Source: Poriferisodalis sp965208485
GTDB lineage: Bacteria > Actinomycetota > Acidimicrobiia > Acidimicrobiales > Poriferisodalaceae
Length of the DNA: 64,000 nucleotides
Assembly: GCF_965208485.1 (NCBI RefSeq)
Contig: NZ_OZ242344.1
Span: 1 to 64,000 of the forward strand
Direction of reading: 5' to 3'
Positions 17,147 through 25,487 of this stretch are shown one piece after another (position 1 is the first letter of the stretch; each line of letters begins with the position of its first letter). The notes beneath the pieces were generated by a model. It saw only the letters and a program-made list of their open reading frames with translations. It was not told the DNA's origin and made no database searches. The translations under genes and the position numbers were made by a program.

Positions 17147-17461
17147 CTACGACGGGTGCATCAACCTTCGCCCCGGATTTTCATGGCAGCCGTTGGCGGT
17201 GCGTGGCCGGATGCGACAGTCCGGCGGCGGTCGCCCACGCGTGATCCTGCTAGGCCAGTTCAGGATCCCCAGGCTGGCCGTCGCGTCTGTCGAGATGCCG
17301 CGCGTGACGGTGTCGAGCAACTCGGCGCGCAGGTGTCCGATGTTGCCTGGCATCGGCAGCAGCACGCCGCCGAGATCGAGGTGGGTGATGTCGCCGCCCT
17401 CGTTCAGGCCCCTGCGGTGACGCGTCGCCGCCGGGAGGCTTATCTGCCCCTGCGACGACAC
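17147..17461 (-). pseudogene. SpoVT/AbrB-type antitoxin, probably incomplete
   Basis: The N-terminal half reads as a SpoVT-AbrB DNA-binding swapped hairpin: SSQGQISLPAATRHRRGL, then EGGDITHLDLGGVLLPMPG. This is the usual actinobacterial antitoxin pattern. The frame continues past where such proteins normally end, into poorly conserved sequence, and no toxin gene follows, so it is likely a broken or orphan antitoxin. Inside it an inverted repeat GATCCTG/CAGGATC (17243-17267) surrounds a CTAG. It starts from a GTG at 17461, the earliest visible. The rest of the 17109-17625 gap shows no other gene. Confidence 0.5.
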
Positions 17462-17625
17462 CTCCGGAGCCCCGCTGCACTCCGCGTTTCGATGGGTATA
17501 CGGCGGATGGTCCCATCATGCTGTCAATTGCTCACTGCCTCCTCTGCTCACTGCCTCCTCTTGCGCGGCGTACGCGGCCAAAGCAGACGACACGGGGGCC
17601 AAGTGGCGGCCATAGCCTCGCTTGC

Positions 17626-18285
17626 GTGTCCCGGGACTCGGCGTTCGTGGAGGAACAAGCTGCGCTCTATGCGGCCGCCCACTCGCTGCAGCCGACCGCC
17701 GTCCAACATGAGCTGATTGCCGAGACGGCGTCGCTCGGCCGGGTTTCCGGCATGCAGATCGGCCCCCTGCAGGGAGCCTTCATGACGGTGCTGACAGCGG
17801 CGCTGCGGCCCCGGCTGGCTGTGGAGGTGGGCACCTTTACTGGCTACTCGGCGCTCTGTGTGGCCAGCGCACTCGAGCCTGGCGCCCAGCTCATCTGCTG
17901 CGATGTCTCGGAGGAGTGGACTGCTGTCGCCCGTCGCTACTGGGAGCGGGCTGGCGTGGCTGACCGCATTGACCTGCGCATCGGGCCGGCGCTGGACACG
18001 CTGCGCGCGCTGCCGGCTGAGCCGCAGGTCGACTTGGCCTTCATCGATGCCGACAAGTCCAGCTACCCAGATTACTACAACGAGATCGTGGGCCGCCTGT
18101 CGCCGGGAGGGGTGATCTTGGTGGACAACGTGCTGCGGGGCGGGGCAGTCGCCGACACCGGCCGGGATGACGACGGCACCGAGGCGATGCGAGCCTTCAA
18201 CGCCCACGTTGCCTCTGACGAGCGAACGAGCGCGGTGCTGCTGCCGATCGGTGACGGCCTGACGATGATCAGCCGCCGGCAATAG
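17626..18285 (+). CDS. SAM-dependent O-methyltransferase (CCoAOMT type)
   Basis: A 219-residue class I O-methyltransferase of the caffeoyl-CoA/catechol type. Family marks are AVEVGTFTGYSALCVASAL (SAM-binding glycine loop), the acidic LICCDVSEEW, the metal-site DLAFIDADKSSYPDYYN, and VILVDNVLRGG. The GTG at 17626 gives the standard ~220-residue length; the open frame extends to 17518 but the extra residues are unlike the family. It probably methylates small hydroxylated aromatic or related compounds using a divalent metal. It is followed 10 bases later by an esterase, so the two may share a transcript. Confidence 0.87.
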   Translation: MSRDSAFVEEQAALYAAAHSLQPTAVQHELIAETASLGRVSGMQIGPLQGAFMTVLTAALRPRLAVEVGTFTGYSALCVASALEPGAQLICCDVSEEWTAVARRYWERAGVADRIDLRIGPALDTLRALPAEPQVDLAFIDADKSSYPDYYNEIVGRLSPGGVILVDNVLRGGAVADTGRDDDGTEAMRAFNAHVASDERTSAVLLPIGDGLTMISRRQ

Positions 18286-18295
18286 CATCCCGGCC

Positions 18296-19078
18296 GTGGC
18301 TGACTCGGGTGCCTGGCCGATCGACACGCACGTCCTGTACCGGAGCGACGTCGCTCGGAGTTACCAAGTGTGGGTGGCGCTGCCGATGGGCTACCGACCC
18401 GACGCGACCAACCCCTACCCGCTGGTGGTGTGCTGCGATGCGCCGTGGACGTTCGGCACCGCAGTGGACACCACCCGGATCCTCTCGATGTCGAGGGAAA
18501 CGCCGCGCTGCGTGGTTGCGGGCATCGCTCACGACACGCCCGACATGCGCGAGATGCTCGACCTGCGAGCCATCGATTACACGGTGACGCCGGCCGAGGC
18601 CCCCCCGATGACCGGCATCCGGGCGCCCGCCGCCGAGACGGGTCAGGCCGAGCCGTTCCGCCAATGGCTCGCCGATGACGTGCTGCCGTTGCTGAACGAG
18701 CGCTACCACGTCGGCGAGACCACGTACGTCGGCCACTCGTTCACGGCGCTGTTCGGCCTGCATGTGCTGTTCAACGCGCCTGACATGTTTGCCCGCTACC
18801 TGCTGGCAAGCCCGTCGGTGTGGTGGGACTACGAGGTCATGTTCCGCCTCGAGGAAGAGCACGCCAAGGCCGGCGGCGACCCTGCCGTCAAGGTGTTCAT
18901 GTCGATGGGGGAGCACGAGACCGACGAGTACTCGCCGCAGGCCAGATTCTGGGACCAGTTCTCGGCCCGCGGCTACCGCAACATCGACTCGACCTGGCAC
19001 GTGTTCCCGGGCGAGAACCACAACACCGTCGTCGGTCCCGCAGTCAGCCGCGGATTGCGGGTTGTCTACGCCGACTGA
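18296..19078 (+). CDS. Putative esterase (esterase D/enterochelin-esterase-like)
   Basis: A 260-residue alpha/beta hydrolase resembling the Fes/IroE-like esterase family (Pfam putative esterase). It starts with GTG at 18296. The nucleophile elbow is YVGHSFTALFG; a candidate acid lies in SMGEHETDEY and the histidine in FPGENHNTVV near the C-terminus. No signal peptide is seen, so it is probably cytoplasmic. It is close behind the methyltransferase. It could hydrolyse small esters; nothing nearby indicates siderophore metabolism. Confidence 0.75.
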   Translation: MADSGAWPIDTHVLYRSDVARSYQVWVALPMGYRPDATNPYPLVVCCDAPWTFGTAVDTTRILSMSRETPRCVVAGIAHDTPDMREMLDLRAIDYTVTPAEAPPMTGIRAPAAETGQAEPFRQWLADDVLPLLNERYHVGETTYVGHSFTALFGLHVLFNAPDMFARYLLASPSVWWDYEVMFRLEEEHAKAGGDPAVKVFMSMGEHETDEYSPQARFWDQFSARGYRNIDSTWHVFPGENHNTVVGPAVSRGLRVVYAD

Positions 19079-19211
19079 TCTTCGGTCGCCGCCTGTGCGG
19101 TGGCATCGACGTCTCCGCAGGCGCCCGGGTGCGCCGCGGTCAGGCTGCGCTGTTGTTGGGGGTGAGGCAGAATGGGCGCGTCGTATCGGGGACGACGGGG
19201 GAGGCCCACCC

Positions 19212-20363
19212 ATGGCCATGACGCAGGAACGCAAGAGTGCTGGACCACTGGCATCAAACGGAACGGTGCCGGTGTACGACGCGGATGCACACATCGCGGA
19301 GCCGACCTCGGTGTGGGAGGAATACGCCGATCCCAAGTATCGGGACCTGATCATGCAGTGCCGGATCATGGACGACGGCAGTGACGCCGCGTTCGCCGAG
19401 GGGAAGAAGCTGCGCAACGGCATCGCGCCGGCCTGCATCCCCCACGCATACGGCACCAAGGTCACGTGGGACGACATCGTGCCCGGCAGCTACGACCCGG
19501 CAGCCCGCCTGTCGGTGATGGACGACGAGGGTCTCGACGCGGCGCTCATGTTCCCCTCGCTGATGCTGATCTCGGGAGACATCAACGACCCCGCGGTCGC
19601 CGTCGAGAACGCCCGTGCCTACAACCGCTGGATGACCGATTTCTGCTCGGAGGACCCGAACCGGCTGTTCGGCATGGGCGTCTGCCCGCTGCAGTCGGTC
19701 GACGGGGCGGTCGCGGTGATCGAAGAGGTCGCGAATGCCGGGCTGACCGGCATCACGTTCCGGCCCGAGAGGTATCACGGCCTCGAGCTGTTCTCCGACG
19801 ACATGAACCGTGTCTGGTCGGCTGCCGAGCACCACGACCTCACCGTGGGCATCCACGGCAGCTTCGGCTCATCCATGCCGAGCTTCGCCAAGACCCGCTA
19901 CGAGAACCAGTTCTACGTCCACATGGTGTGCCACCCGTTCGAGCAGATGGCCTCGGTGATGGAGATGGTGGCCTCCGGCGTGCTCGACGATCACCCGATG
20001 CTGCGGGTGGGCTTCTTCGAGTCCGGTTTGGGCTGGCTGCCCTACTGGCTCGACCGCCTCGACGAGCACAAGGAGGCCATGGGCCACCTGGTGCCACGGC
20101 TGAAGCGCGATCCCACAGAGATCTTCTCCGAGCAGTGCTTCGTGACGATGGAGGCCGGGGAGGGCGAGGCCTTCGAGCAGGTCGCCGCAATGGGCCTGGC
20201 GCACACCGTCGTGTGGGGATCGGACTACCCCCACTACGACTGCACCTTCCCCGGCGCCCTGGCCGAGCTCAACGAGACTTTCGCGGGCTTCGACGATGAG
20301 GTAAGCGCCCTGCGCGACGAGGTCGTCTACACCAACGCCCGCCGCTTCATGGGCCTTTCGTAG
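19212..20363 (+). CDS. Amidohydrolase-superfamily metal-dependent hydrolase
   Basis: A 383-residue TIM-barrel amidohydrolase of the amidohydrolase_2/ACMSD-like group. The N-terminal metal motif is YDADAHIAEP. Other barrel residues lie in LTVGIHGSFGS and in MVCHPFEQM. The C-terminal WGSDYPHYDCTFPGA carries the catalytic Asp. ATGs at 19212 and 19218 are both possible. Relatives decarboxylate or hydrolyse aromatic and lactone compounds, so catabolism is likely. Its stop is 3 bases before the start of the restriction-type endonuclease, an unusual pairing that may be only chance adjacency. Confidence 0.85.
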   Translation: MAMTQERKSAGPLASNGTVPVYDADAHIAEPTSVWEEYADPKYRDLIMQCRIMDDGSDAAFAEGKKLRNGIAPACIPHAYGTKVTWDDIVPGSYDPAARLSVMDDEGLDAALMFPSLMLISGDINDPAVAVENARAYNRWMTDFCSEDPNRLFGMGVCPLQSVDGAVAVIEEVANAGLTGITFRPERYHGLELFSDDMNRVWSAAEHHDLTVGIHGSFGSSMPSFAKTRYENQFYVHMVCHPFEQMASVMEMVASGVLDDHPMLRVGFFESGLGWLPYWLDRLDEHKEAMGHLVPRLKRDPTEIFSEQCFVTMEAGEGEAFEQVAAMGLAHTVVWGSDYPHYDCTFPGALAELNETFAGFDDEVSALRDEVVYTNARRFMGLS

Positions 20364-20366
20364 CTC

Positions 20367-21908
20367 TTGTCGGACGACTTCGCCGCAGACCTGCCCCCGG
20401 TCAAGCCGTGGGACGAGCGCGATGGCGGAGTACTGCCCTTAGCTGGCGGCACTGAGCAGTACTTGGATGCCTTGACGTGGATCGTGGAAACCTGCCGATC
20501 CAATCAGTTGACCAAGGTTGAACTTAAGGCGCGGTATCGCCGGCAGTACGGCTTGTCGGAGAAGAACGCGAGCAGCCGGATCGATGCGGTATTCAAGTAC
20601 GGACTTCTCCGGGAAGCTGCAATCGGCGTCGCGCCGACGGCACCGGTCATTCGATGGCGCGAATCTCAGCGGGCCGAGCTCATCCTCGCTGCGATGCACG
20701 CCAACATAAAGTTCGTCGGCGAACTGCTTGACGAGATTCGCGTTCCCCAATCGAAAGAGTCCTTGCGTCAGGTAGCCAACCGCTGCTTCGGCTTTACCTG
20801 GAAGAAGTCCGCGCAAGTGGGATTTCGGCTCGGTTGGTTGAGGTCTACGGGCATGGCTCAGTTGCTGCCTGGTTGGCAATACCAGGCGACTGATGCCGGT
20901 CTGGCGCTGCTGGAACGCATCGACTTGCATCCGCCGACTACGGACTCCACCTCCGATGAGCCGCGTCAACCGACTTCCGACGACGGACCTCTCCCACCGA
21001 AGCCACCCAAGATCGACACGAGGCGACCCTCGACCTCGGTATCCCCATCAGCGACGGCGGATGAGATCGCTCAACGACTCGCACGTCTGTCGCGTGATGG
21101 CGCCAGGCATAAGGAATTTGAGACCGCCGTCCGCGACGCATTTGTCTTCTTGGGGCTTGAAGCGAAACAGCTCTCTGGTGCCGGGCAGACTGATGTGCTG
21201 GTCAAAGGCGCTTGCATCACGGGGGCGAGCGGCCATACGGATTCGGCCTCGCGCAGCTTCGCTGCCGTTGTCGAAGTCAAGGCCGTCGGCAATGGTCGCC
21301 TCACGTCAAATCAAGTCGACCTGATGACAATCAAGAAGCACCGAGGTCAACACGGTGCTGACTATGCGCTGATCGTCGGACCGGGACCGGCGGGCCAGCT
21401 GCTCGACTACGCGCGAGACGAGAGCATTGGAGTGCTCGATTCGGCGAGGCTCGCAGAGCTCGTCCGCGATCAAGATGAGATGCCTCTGGCCGCGCGTGAG
21501 TTCCAGCGATTGTTCGCTGATGCCGCTGGCGGACCCGCAGGCGGCGAGGTCGATCTGCGGCCGCTCGAGGAGGCCCGAAAACAGCACAGACGGCTGCGTG
21601 ACTTGCTGTGTGGCGTGTTTCGGGCCGTCTCTGAGATCGACGACAGCAATGCAGGGACAGCCATTCCGCCGGTTGTGCAGTTCGCCTTGACTGGCCAAGG
21701 GATCTCGGCGTCGCTCGCGGAGGTCGAGGCGGCGCTGGGCCTGCTCGCGACACCGTGGTTCGACGGACTTGATCTCGTCGACGAAGGCGCGCACCGGTAC
21801 GTTCCGACCACATCACCCCATCTGCTTGCTCAGCGCTTGCGGTGGTTGGCCGATGCGTTTGACGGCGAGACCGACGGCGACGCGCCGCCGTCAGCTGGGT
21901 CTGGCTGA
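20367..21908 (+). CDS. PD-(D/E)XK restriction-type endonuclease, orphan
   Basis: A 513-residue protein starting from TTG at 20367, the only start after the previous in-frame stop. The N-terminal ~190 residues contain winged-helix-like segments (LTKVELKARYRRQYGLSEKN; GWQYQATDAGLALLERI) suited to DNA recognition. A Pro/Thr/Ser linker (~190-230) follows. Residues ~240-400 form the nuclease domain: E in RHKEFETAV, D in GQTDVLVKG and the E-x-K in AAVVEVKAVGNG, with a later QHGADYALIVGP strand. This layout resembles FokI-like type IIS or Mrr-like type IV enzymes. No DNA methyltransferase is nearby, which favours a modification-dependent enzyme or a non-R-M defence nuclease. Confidence 0.75.
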   Translation: MSDDFAADLPPVKPWDERDGGVLPLAGGTEQYLDALTWIVETCRSNQLTKVELKARYRRQYGLSEKNASSRIDAVFKYGLLREAAIGVAPTAPVIRWRESQRAELILAAMHANIKFVGELLDEIRVPQSKESLRQVANRCFGFTWKKSAQVGFRLGWLRSTGMAQLLPGWQYQATDAGLALLERIDLHPPTTDSTSDEPRQPTSDDGPLPPKPPKIDTRRPSTSVSPSATADEIAQRLARLSRDGARHKEFETAVRDAFVFLGLEAKQLSGAGQTDVLVKGACITGASGHTDSASRSFAAVVEVKAVGNGRLTSNQVDLMTIKKHRGQHGADYALIVGPGPAGQLLDYARDESIGVLDSARLAELVRDQDEMPLAAREFQRLFADAAGGPAGGEVDLRPLEEARKQHRRLRDLLCGVFRAVSEIDDSNAGTAIPPVVQFALTGQGISASLAEVEAALGLLATPWFDGLDLVDEGAHRYVPTTSPHLLAQRLRWLADAFDGETDGDAPPSAGSG

Positions 21909-22192
21909 CCTCACTGGGTCGATTCGAGAGCGAGCTATCCCGCTACCGCCACGCGCGAGCCATGATCTGGGGGTCGCGGGCGTCGGCACACATCTCGGCA
22001 ATCCTGCGAAGACCCTCAAGTATTTCCTCAGATGTGCATTCGTCGGCGGCCGCGGTGGACTCGGATGCTCTTGCCGCCGGCGGCCGCGGGTGCTTCGCTG
22101 CTTGTGGCACCCCATCAGGAACGTGAGCGAGTTCTCGATGATCGGATGACGTGATCGAATGACGAGCAAGCATCCGGTCTTCACAAGCATGA
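21909..22192. other. Intergenic stretch before vapBC
   Basis: About 280 bases without a supported gene. Minus-strand frames here are open (for example 21943-22173) but show no family resemblance beyond a helix-like ILEGLRRIAEMCADARD. This could be the remnant of a small antitoxin or nothing. Confidence 0.4.
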
Positions 22193-22222
22193 CTGCATGA
22201 CTGCTAGCATGCAGTCATGCAG
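22193..22222. promoter_or_regulatory. vapBC operator, 12-base perfect inverted repeat
   Basis: CTGCATGACTGC (22193-22204), a six-base spacer TAGCAT, then GCAGTCATGCAG (22211-22222). The ATG of the antitoxin (22217-22219) lies inside the right arm. A further half-like GCATGACTGC precedes it at 22188. This fits a site where the antitoxin or toxin-antitoxin complex blocks transcription or initiation, as in other VapBC operons. Confidence 0.75.
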
Positions 22223-22513
22223 CAGATCACCTGGCGAGCAGACGATGAACTTGTTGCTCGGGTGAAAGCAGGCGCTCAGACCCTGCGTGTATCGATGAAC
22301 GAGTACCTCACCCGGCTTGCACAGGCCGCGACGGACCCTGCGCTCTCGTCGAACGAGATCGAGGAGATCAGAGCGCGTCTCAGGCTCGCTGGCCTTCTCT
22401 CTGATTTCGAGGCCGGCGATGTGGTGCCGCCCGACGATGAAGCAGTTGCCGCAGCGCGCCAACGGGCTGGTCAAGGAACACCGTTGTCCGAACTGGTACG
22501 CGCCAATCGATGA
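22217..22513 (+). CDS. VapB-type ribbon-helix-helix antitoxin
   Basis: A 98-residue protein. The N-terminus (QQITWRADDELVARVK, then RVSMNEYLTRLAQ) is a ribbon-helix-helix DNA-binding domain of the CopG/Arc type. The C-terminal half is acidic and helical (DDEAVAAARQR) and would wrap the toxin. Its stop overlaps the toxin start by ATGA. A 12-base inverted repeat over the start codon is the likely autoregulatory site. The pair is typical type II toxin-antitoxin. Confidence 0.85.
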   Translation: MQQITWRADDELVARVKAGAQTLRVSMNEYLTRLAQAATDPALSSNEIEEIRARLRLAGLLSDFEAGDVVPPDDEAVAAARQRAGQGTPLSELVRANR

Positions 22514-22941
22514 CGGCGTTCCTCGATTCGTCAGCGCTTGTCAAGCGCTACGCGGATGAGCCGGGCAGCGATTTGGTGCAGGCCGTCTCAGAACCGGTCA
22601 TCGCTAGCGACTTGGCCTCCGTCGAAGTGCCCGCTGCGCTCTGGCGAAAACACCGCATAGGCCAACTCTCCGCAGCCGATGCTCAGCTCCTCTGCCGACG
22701 TTTTCTCGCCGACATGTCCCCCGCATCCGCGACAAGCGGTGCCGGCTTCATTGAGGTGGGAAACGACATCCTCTCCTCCGCAATCGAGCTCGTCGCTCGC
22801 CACCCGCTGCGGGCGTATGACGCGGTTCAGCTTGCATCGGCAATTGCCGTGACTCGTATCGTCGGCAGCTGTCGGTTCGGTTGTTTCGATCAGCAACTCA
22901 ATGACGCTGCCGTCGTCGAAGGCCTCATCCTCCTGTGGTGA
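22510..22941 (+). CDS. vapC: VapC-family PIN-domain ribonuclease toxin
   Basis: A 143-residue PIN-domain toxin, expected to cut tRNA or rRNA when free of antitoxin. The acidic active-site set is complete: Asp6 (AFLDSSALVK), Glu39 (VEVPAALW), Asp104 (RAYDAVQLASA) and Asp127 (FGCFDQQLNDAA). The start overlaps the antitoxin stop. Its 3' end overlaps the converging Fic gene by 17 bases. Confidence 0.88.
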   Translation: MTAFLDSSALVKRYADEPGSDLVQAVSEPVIASDLASVEVPAALWRKHRIGQLSAADAQLLCRRFLADMSPASATSGAGFIEVGNDILSSAIELVARHPLRAYDAVQLASAIAVTRIVGSCRFGCFDQQLNDAAVVEGLILLW

Positions 22942-24199
22942 GCGCGCTTACGGAGAACTGCGCGGCGTCCGGGGTGTGTCCATCGTCGGCTTGTTGCCAC
23001 AGAGCGTTGAGCAGTGCCGCGCGGCGGTCCACGAGGTCCAGCAGCGAGGGGATCTCGACAATGAGTGGGGCGCCGGGGCTGCGGTCGTGCGTGACGCGTG
23101 CGATGCCGTCTGCCTCGAGTTGGCGTGCTGCGCGCTGCGCACTCCTGGCGGACAATCCAAGACGCGCGGCGATGTCAGGGACGGTCGCGGCAGGAGCGGC
23201 AATGAGCTGCTCCACGACTGCGCGCTGTGCTGTTCCGGGGCGCATGGCGGCGGCCTGCTGGCTGCATGTTCCGACTGCGGCGACGATCGTCTCGGCATAC
23301 GCGCACGCGACCTCAACGGCTGTCGACATCCACTCGATCATCACCGCTGCTGCGTAAGAGCGTTCTTCGGCGTCAGGAGTTCCGAGGTACCCGTCGAATG
23401 CGGCAAGAGCGTCCATGTAGGCGGCCTTGCGGGCGTCGATTGCGGCGGCTACCGGCAGCGGTGCCGGGTACGTCGTGTGGCGAGCGAGGCATGCATGGAT
23501 GAACGCTCGCCCGACTCGCCCGTTGCCGTCGTCGAACGGGTGGATGGTCTCGAACTGTGCGTGTGCGACGGCGGCCGCGCCGACCGGTCCGCCAGCGGCG
23601 ACGCACTGCCGGCTGCTCGCCCATGCGGTGAGATCGTCAACGAGCGCCGGGACGTCGGCATGCGGCGGCGGCACGAACCGAGCTCGACTCGGCAGGCTCA
23701 CGGCCCGGTTGCCAACCCATACCGGCTCGGTGCGGAACTGACCCGGGTTGAACTCTTGAACCGTTCCCTTGAACAGCGTCTTGTGCATGGCGCACAGATC
23801 ATCTGTCCGCATCGATCTGCTGCGGTCCAATCCAATCCTGTGAGCCTCTGCGGCGATTTGCGCGGCCCCCTCGGCGAGGTTGCCGCTCGGGGGGTCCGCA
23901 GGGCGCGAGCGCTTGGTATCCCACAGCGACACCTCCTTCAGCGACGCGATGATGCCTTCGATTCGGCTTGAGGCGATGCCGTCCGCTCGCGCAAGGCAGA
24001 GCGCCGCTTCAGGTGCGCGCGAAACGGCTGCGCTGACCGACGCGAGGCGGGCGGCGGCTTCCTGGGCCCTCACGGCTGTCTCAATCCCGAATCTTGGTGA
24101 CCATCCAACGAGCCGGTCGGGCAGATACGCCTCGTAGTTGTCTGTCTGCTGAGAGCCGCGAAACCAGTAGACGTACCTCTGCGGCACCTTCCGCCCCAT
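22925..24199 (-). CDS. Fic-domain AMP transferase with built-in inhibitory helix and HTH
   Basis: A 424-residue class II Fic protein that likely attaches AMP from ATP to target protein hydroxyls. The N-terminal inhibitory motif is SSRIEGI (S-x-x-x-E-G). The catalytic core is FETIHPFDDGNGRVGRAF. The C-terminal ~90 residues hold a winged HTH (VPDIAARLGLSARSAQRAARQLEADG), so it may bind DNA and control itself. The ATG at 24199 gives the normal MGRKVPQRY start; an upstream ATG at 24235 would add 12 residues. A 9-base inverted repeat lies at 24248-24273, just upstream. It converges on vapC. Confidence 0.9.
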   Translation of the reverse strand: MGRKVPQRYVYWFRGSQQTDNYEAYLPDRLVGWSPRFGIETAVRAQEAAARLASVSAAVSRAPEAALCLARADGIASSRIEGIIASLKEVSLWDTKRSRPADPPSGNLAEGAAQIAAEAHRIGLDRSRSMRTDDLCAMHKTLFKGTVQEFNPGQFRTEPVWVGNRAVSLPSRARFVPPPHADVPALVDDLTAWASSRQCVAAGGPVGAAAVAHAQFETIHPFDDGNGRVGRAFIHACLARHTTYPAPLPVAAAIDARKAAYMDALAAFDGYLGTPDAEERSYAAAVMIEWMSTAVEVACAYAETIVAAVGTCSQQAAAMRPGTAQRAVVEQLIAAPAATVPDIAARLGLSARSAQRAARQLEADGIARVTHDRSPGAPLIVEIPSLLDLVDRRAALLNALWQQADDGHTPDAAQFSVSALTTGG

Positions 24200-24247
24200 G
24201 CATCCGAGCGTACAGAGCACATCTTTGCGACGCATAGTTCGGTTTTC

Positions 24248-24273
24248 TGACGCAAAGAGTCAGATTTGCGTCA
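24248..24273. promoter_or_regulatory. Inverted repeat upstream of the fic gene
   Basis: TGACGCAAA (24248-24256), eight bases, TTTGCGTCA (24265-24273), perfect. A third half-like TTTGCGACG lies at 24223-24231. It lies between the fic start and the stop of the membrane protein gene, which it overlaps. It may be an operator for the HTH of the Fic protein, or part of a terminator; no T-run follows on either strand. Confidence 0.5.
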
Positions 24274-25476
24274 GGGCGTTTCGGGGACGAGGGTTCGGTG
24301 GTAGACGGCTCGCACGGCGAGGGCCTCGCGCAGCTCGTCGGTCATGTCCTCCGCGAACTCTGAGCGGTAGCTGGAATCGAGCACGACCGAGACGGCGAAC
24401 TGCAGCCCGGAGAACAGCCCGATGAAGGCTGCCACCATCACGAGCTGGCGGCTGAACAGCAGTTCCCCGCTCCACAGCGGGAGACTCACCACCCACGAGT
24501 CTTCCCAGGTGAGCTGGCTCAGCGTGGTCCACTGCAGCAGGGTGCTCTCTCGCACGGTGAACACGCCGAAGAACACGTAGAAGCACGTGACGATCACCGC
24601 CACCAGCGCTATCTGGATGCTCTGGGCCACGAACAGCAGCAGGCTGACGTTGAATCGTGCCCGGCGTCCCAGGGGCGGCGAATCCGGCGCCGGGGCATCA
24701 TCCGCCGGGACCAAGCTCGCGATGGGCGTGTCCGCACAGCGAGAGCGCACATCGGCCCACGACGAGAAGCGGGCCATGTCCACGGCAAGGCGCCGTACCG
24801 AGATGATGACGAACAGCGCTCCGGCTGCCACCAGCAGCAGGGCAACCATCCCGAAGAACGGCAGCGTGAAGTCGTTGGCCACCTGCCACATCTCGGCATT
24901 CAGGAAGATGAACGCCGAGAACACCAGCAGGATCGGGAGCGACTTGGCCAGCAGCGTCATGACTTGGCCCACTTGACGCCAGAGTTGACCCACCGACCAT
25001 CGCACCATCGGCAGCAGGCCCCAGCTGGTCACCACGTAGGCGCCGATCAGCAGCACCGCGTTCAGGCCTGCGGCGAACGCGGCATCGACAATGACCGAGT
25101 CGGAAGATCCCAGCCCGGCGAAGACGGCGCCGAGCACGAGATACGCCAGCACCTCCCAGACGCCGAACCGGTCGGGGAGTTGCCACAGCCGTCGTCCTCG
25201 CAAGAGATTCACGAGCGCCACGACCCCTGTCAGCACCGCCAGGCCCACTGCGAAGACGGCTGCCTGGGCCCAGCCGGTCCACCGATCTCCGAACACGAAG
25301 AAGAACTCGACGAACACCACGAGCGCCAGAAATGGTGCGGCACGGGTGAGCACATCGGCACTTGCGGAGTAGTCGTGTATCAGGTGCGGCAGGCCTCTAC
25401 GGACGAACCATCGCTCGCAGCGGTGTCGATCAGCGGCGAAGTCGTGCTCGTCGCCTGCCGCGCCGGGGTTCTCCAT
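24271..25476 (-). CDS. Polytopic membrane protein, unknown function
   Basis: A 401-residue protein with about eight membrane segments: FLALVVFVEFFFVFGD, AVFAVGLAVLTGVVALVN, VLAYLVLGAVFAGLG, AAGLNAVLLIGAYVVTSWG, ILLVFSAFIFLN, MVALLLVAAGALFVIISV, IQIALVAVIVTCFYVFFGV and LVMVAAFIGLFSGLQFA. A cytoplasmic loop follows the sixth. It looks like a conserved actinobacterial hypothetical protein, with no transport or enzyme motif recognised. The open frame continues upstream into an IS1380 remnant (to 25896), but the native start is most likely the ATG at 25476. The insertion's inverted repeat ends about 11 bases before that ATG, so the native promoter and ribosome-binding site have probably been displaced. 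Confidence 0.75.
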   Translation of the reverse strand: MENPGAAGDEHDFAADRHRCERWFVRRGLPHLIHDYSASADVLTRAAPFLALVVFVEFFFVFGDRWTGWAQAAVFAVGLAVLTGVVALVNLLRGRRLWQLPDRFGVWEVLAYLVLGAVFAGLGSSDSVIVDAAFAAGLNAVLLIGAYVVTSWGLLPMVRWSVGQLWRQVGQVMTLLAKSLPILLVFSAFIFLNAEMWQVANDFTLPFFGMVALLLVAAGALFVIISVRRLAVDMARFSSWADVRSRCADTPIASLVPADDAPAPDSPPLGRRARFNVSLLLFVAQSIQIALVAVIVTCFYVFFGVFTVRESTLLQWTTLSQLTWEDSWVVSLPLWSGELLFSRQLVMVAAFIGLFSGLQFAVSVVLDSSYRSEFAEDMTDELREALAVRAVYHRTLVPETP

Positions 25477-25487
25477 GACGGAGCACC

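Noticed and set aside
17243..17267. Inverted repeat around GATCCTG..CAGGATC as a further CTAG element or tRNA fragment
   Set aside because: It is only 25 bases, the CTAG is inside the loop rather than at the ends, and there is no core motif.
21943..22173. Minus-strand ORF of 76 codons before vapBC
   Set aside because: No recognisable domain, and two overlapping frames are equally open; not enough to call a gene.
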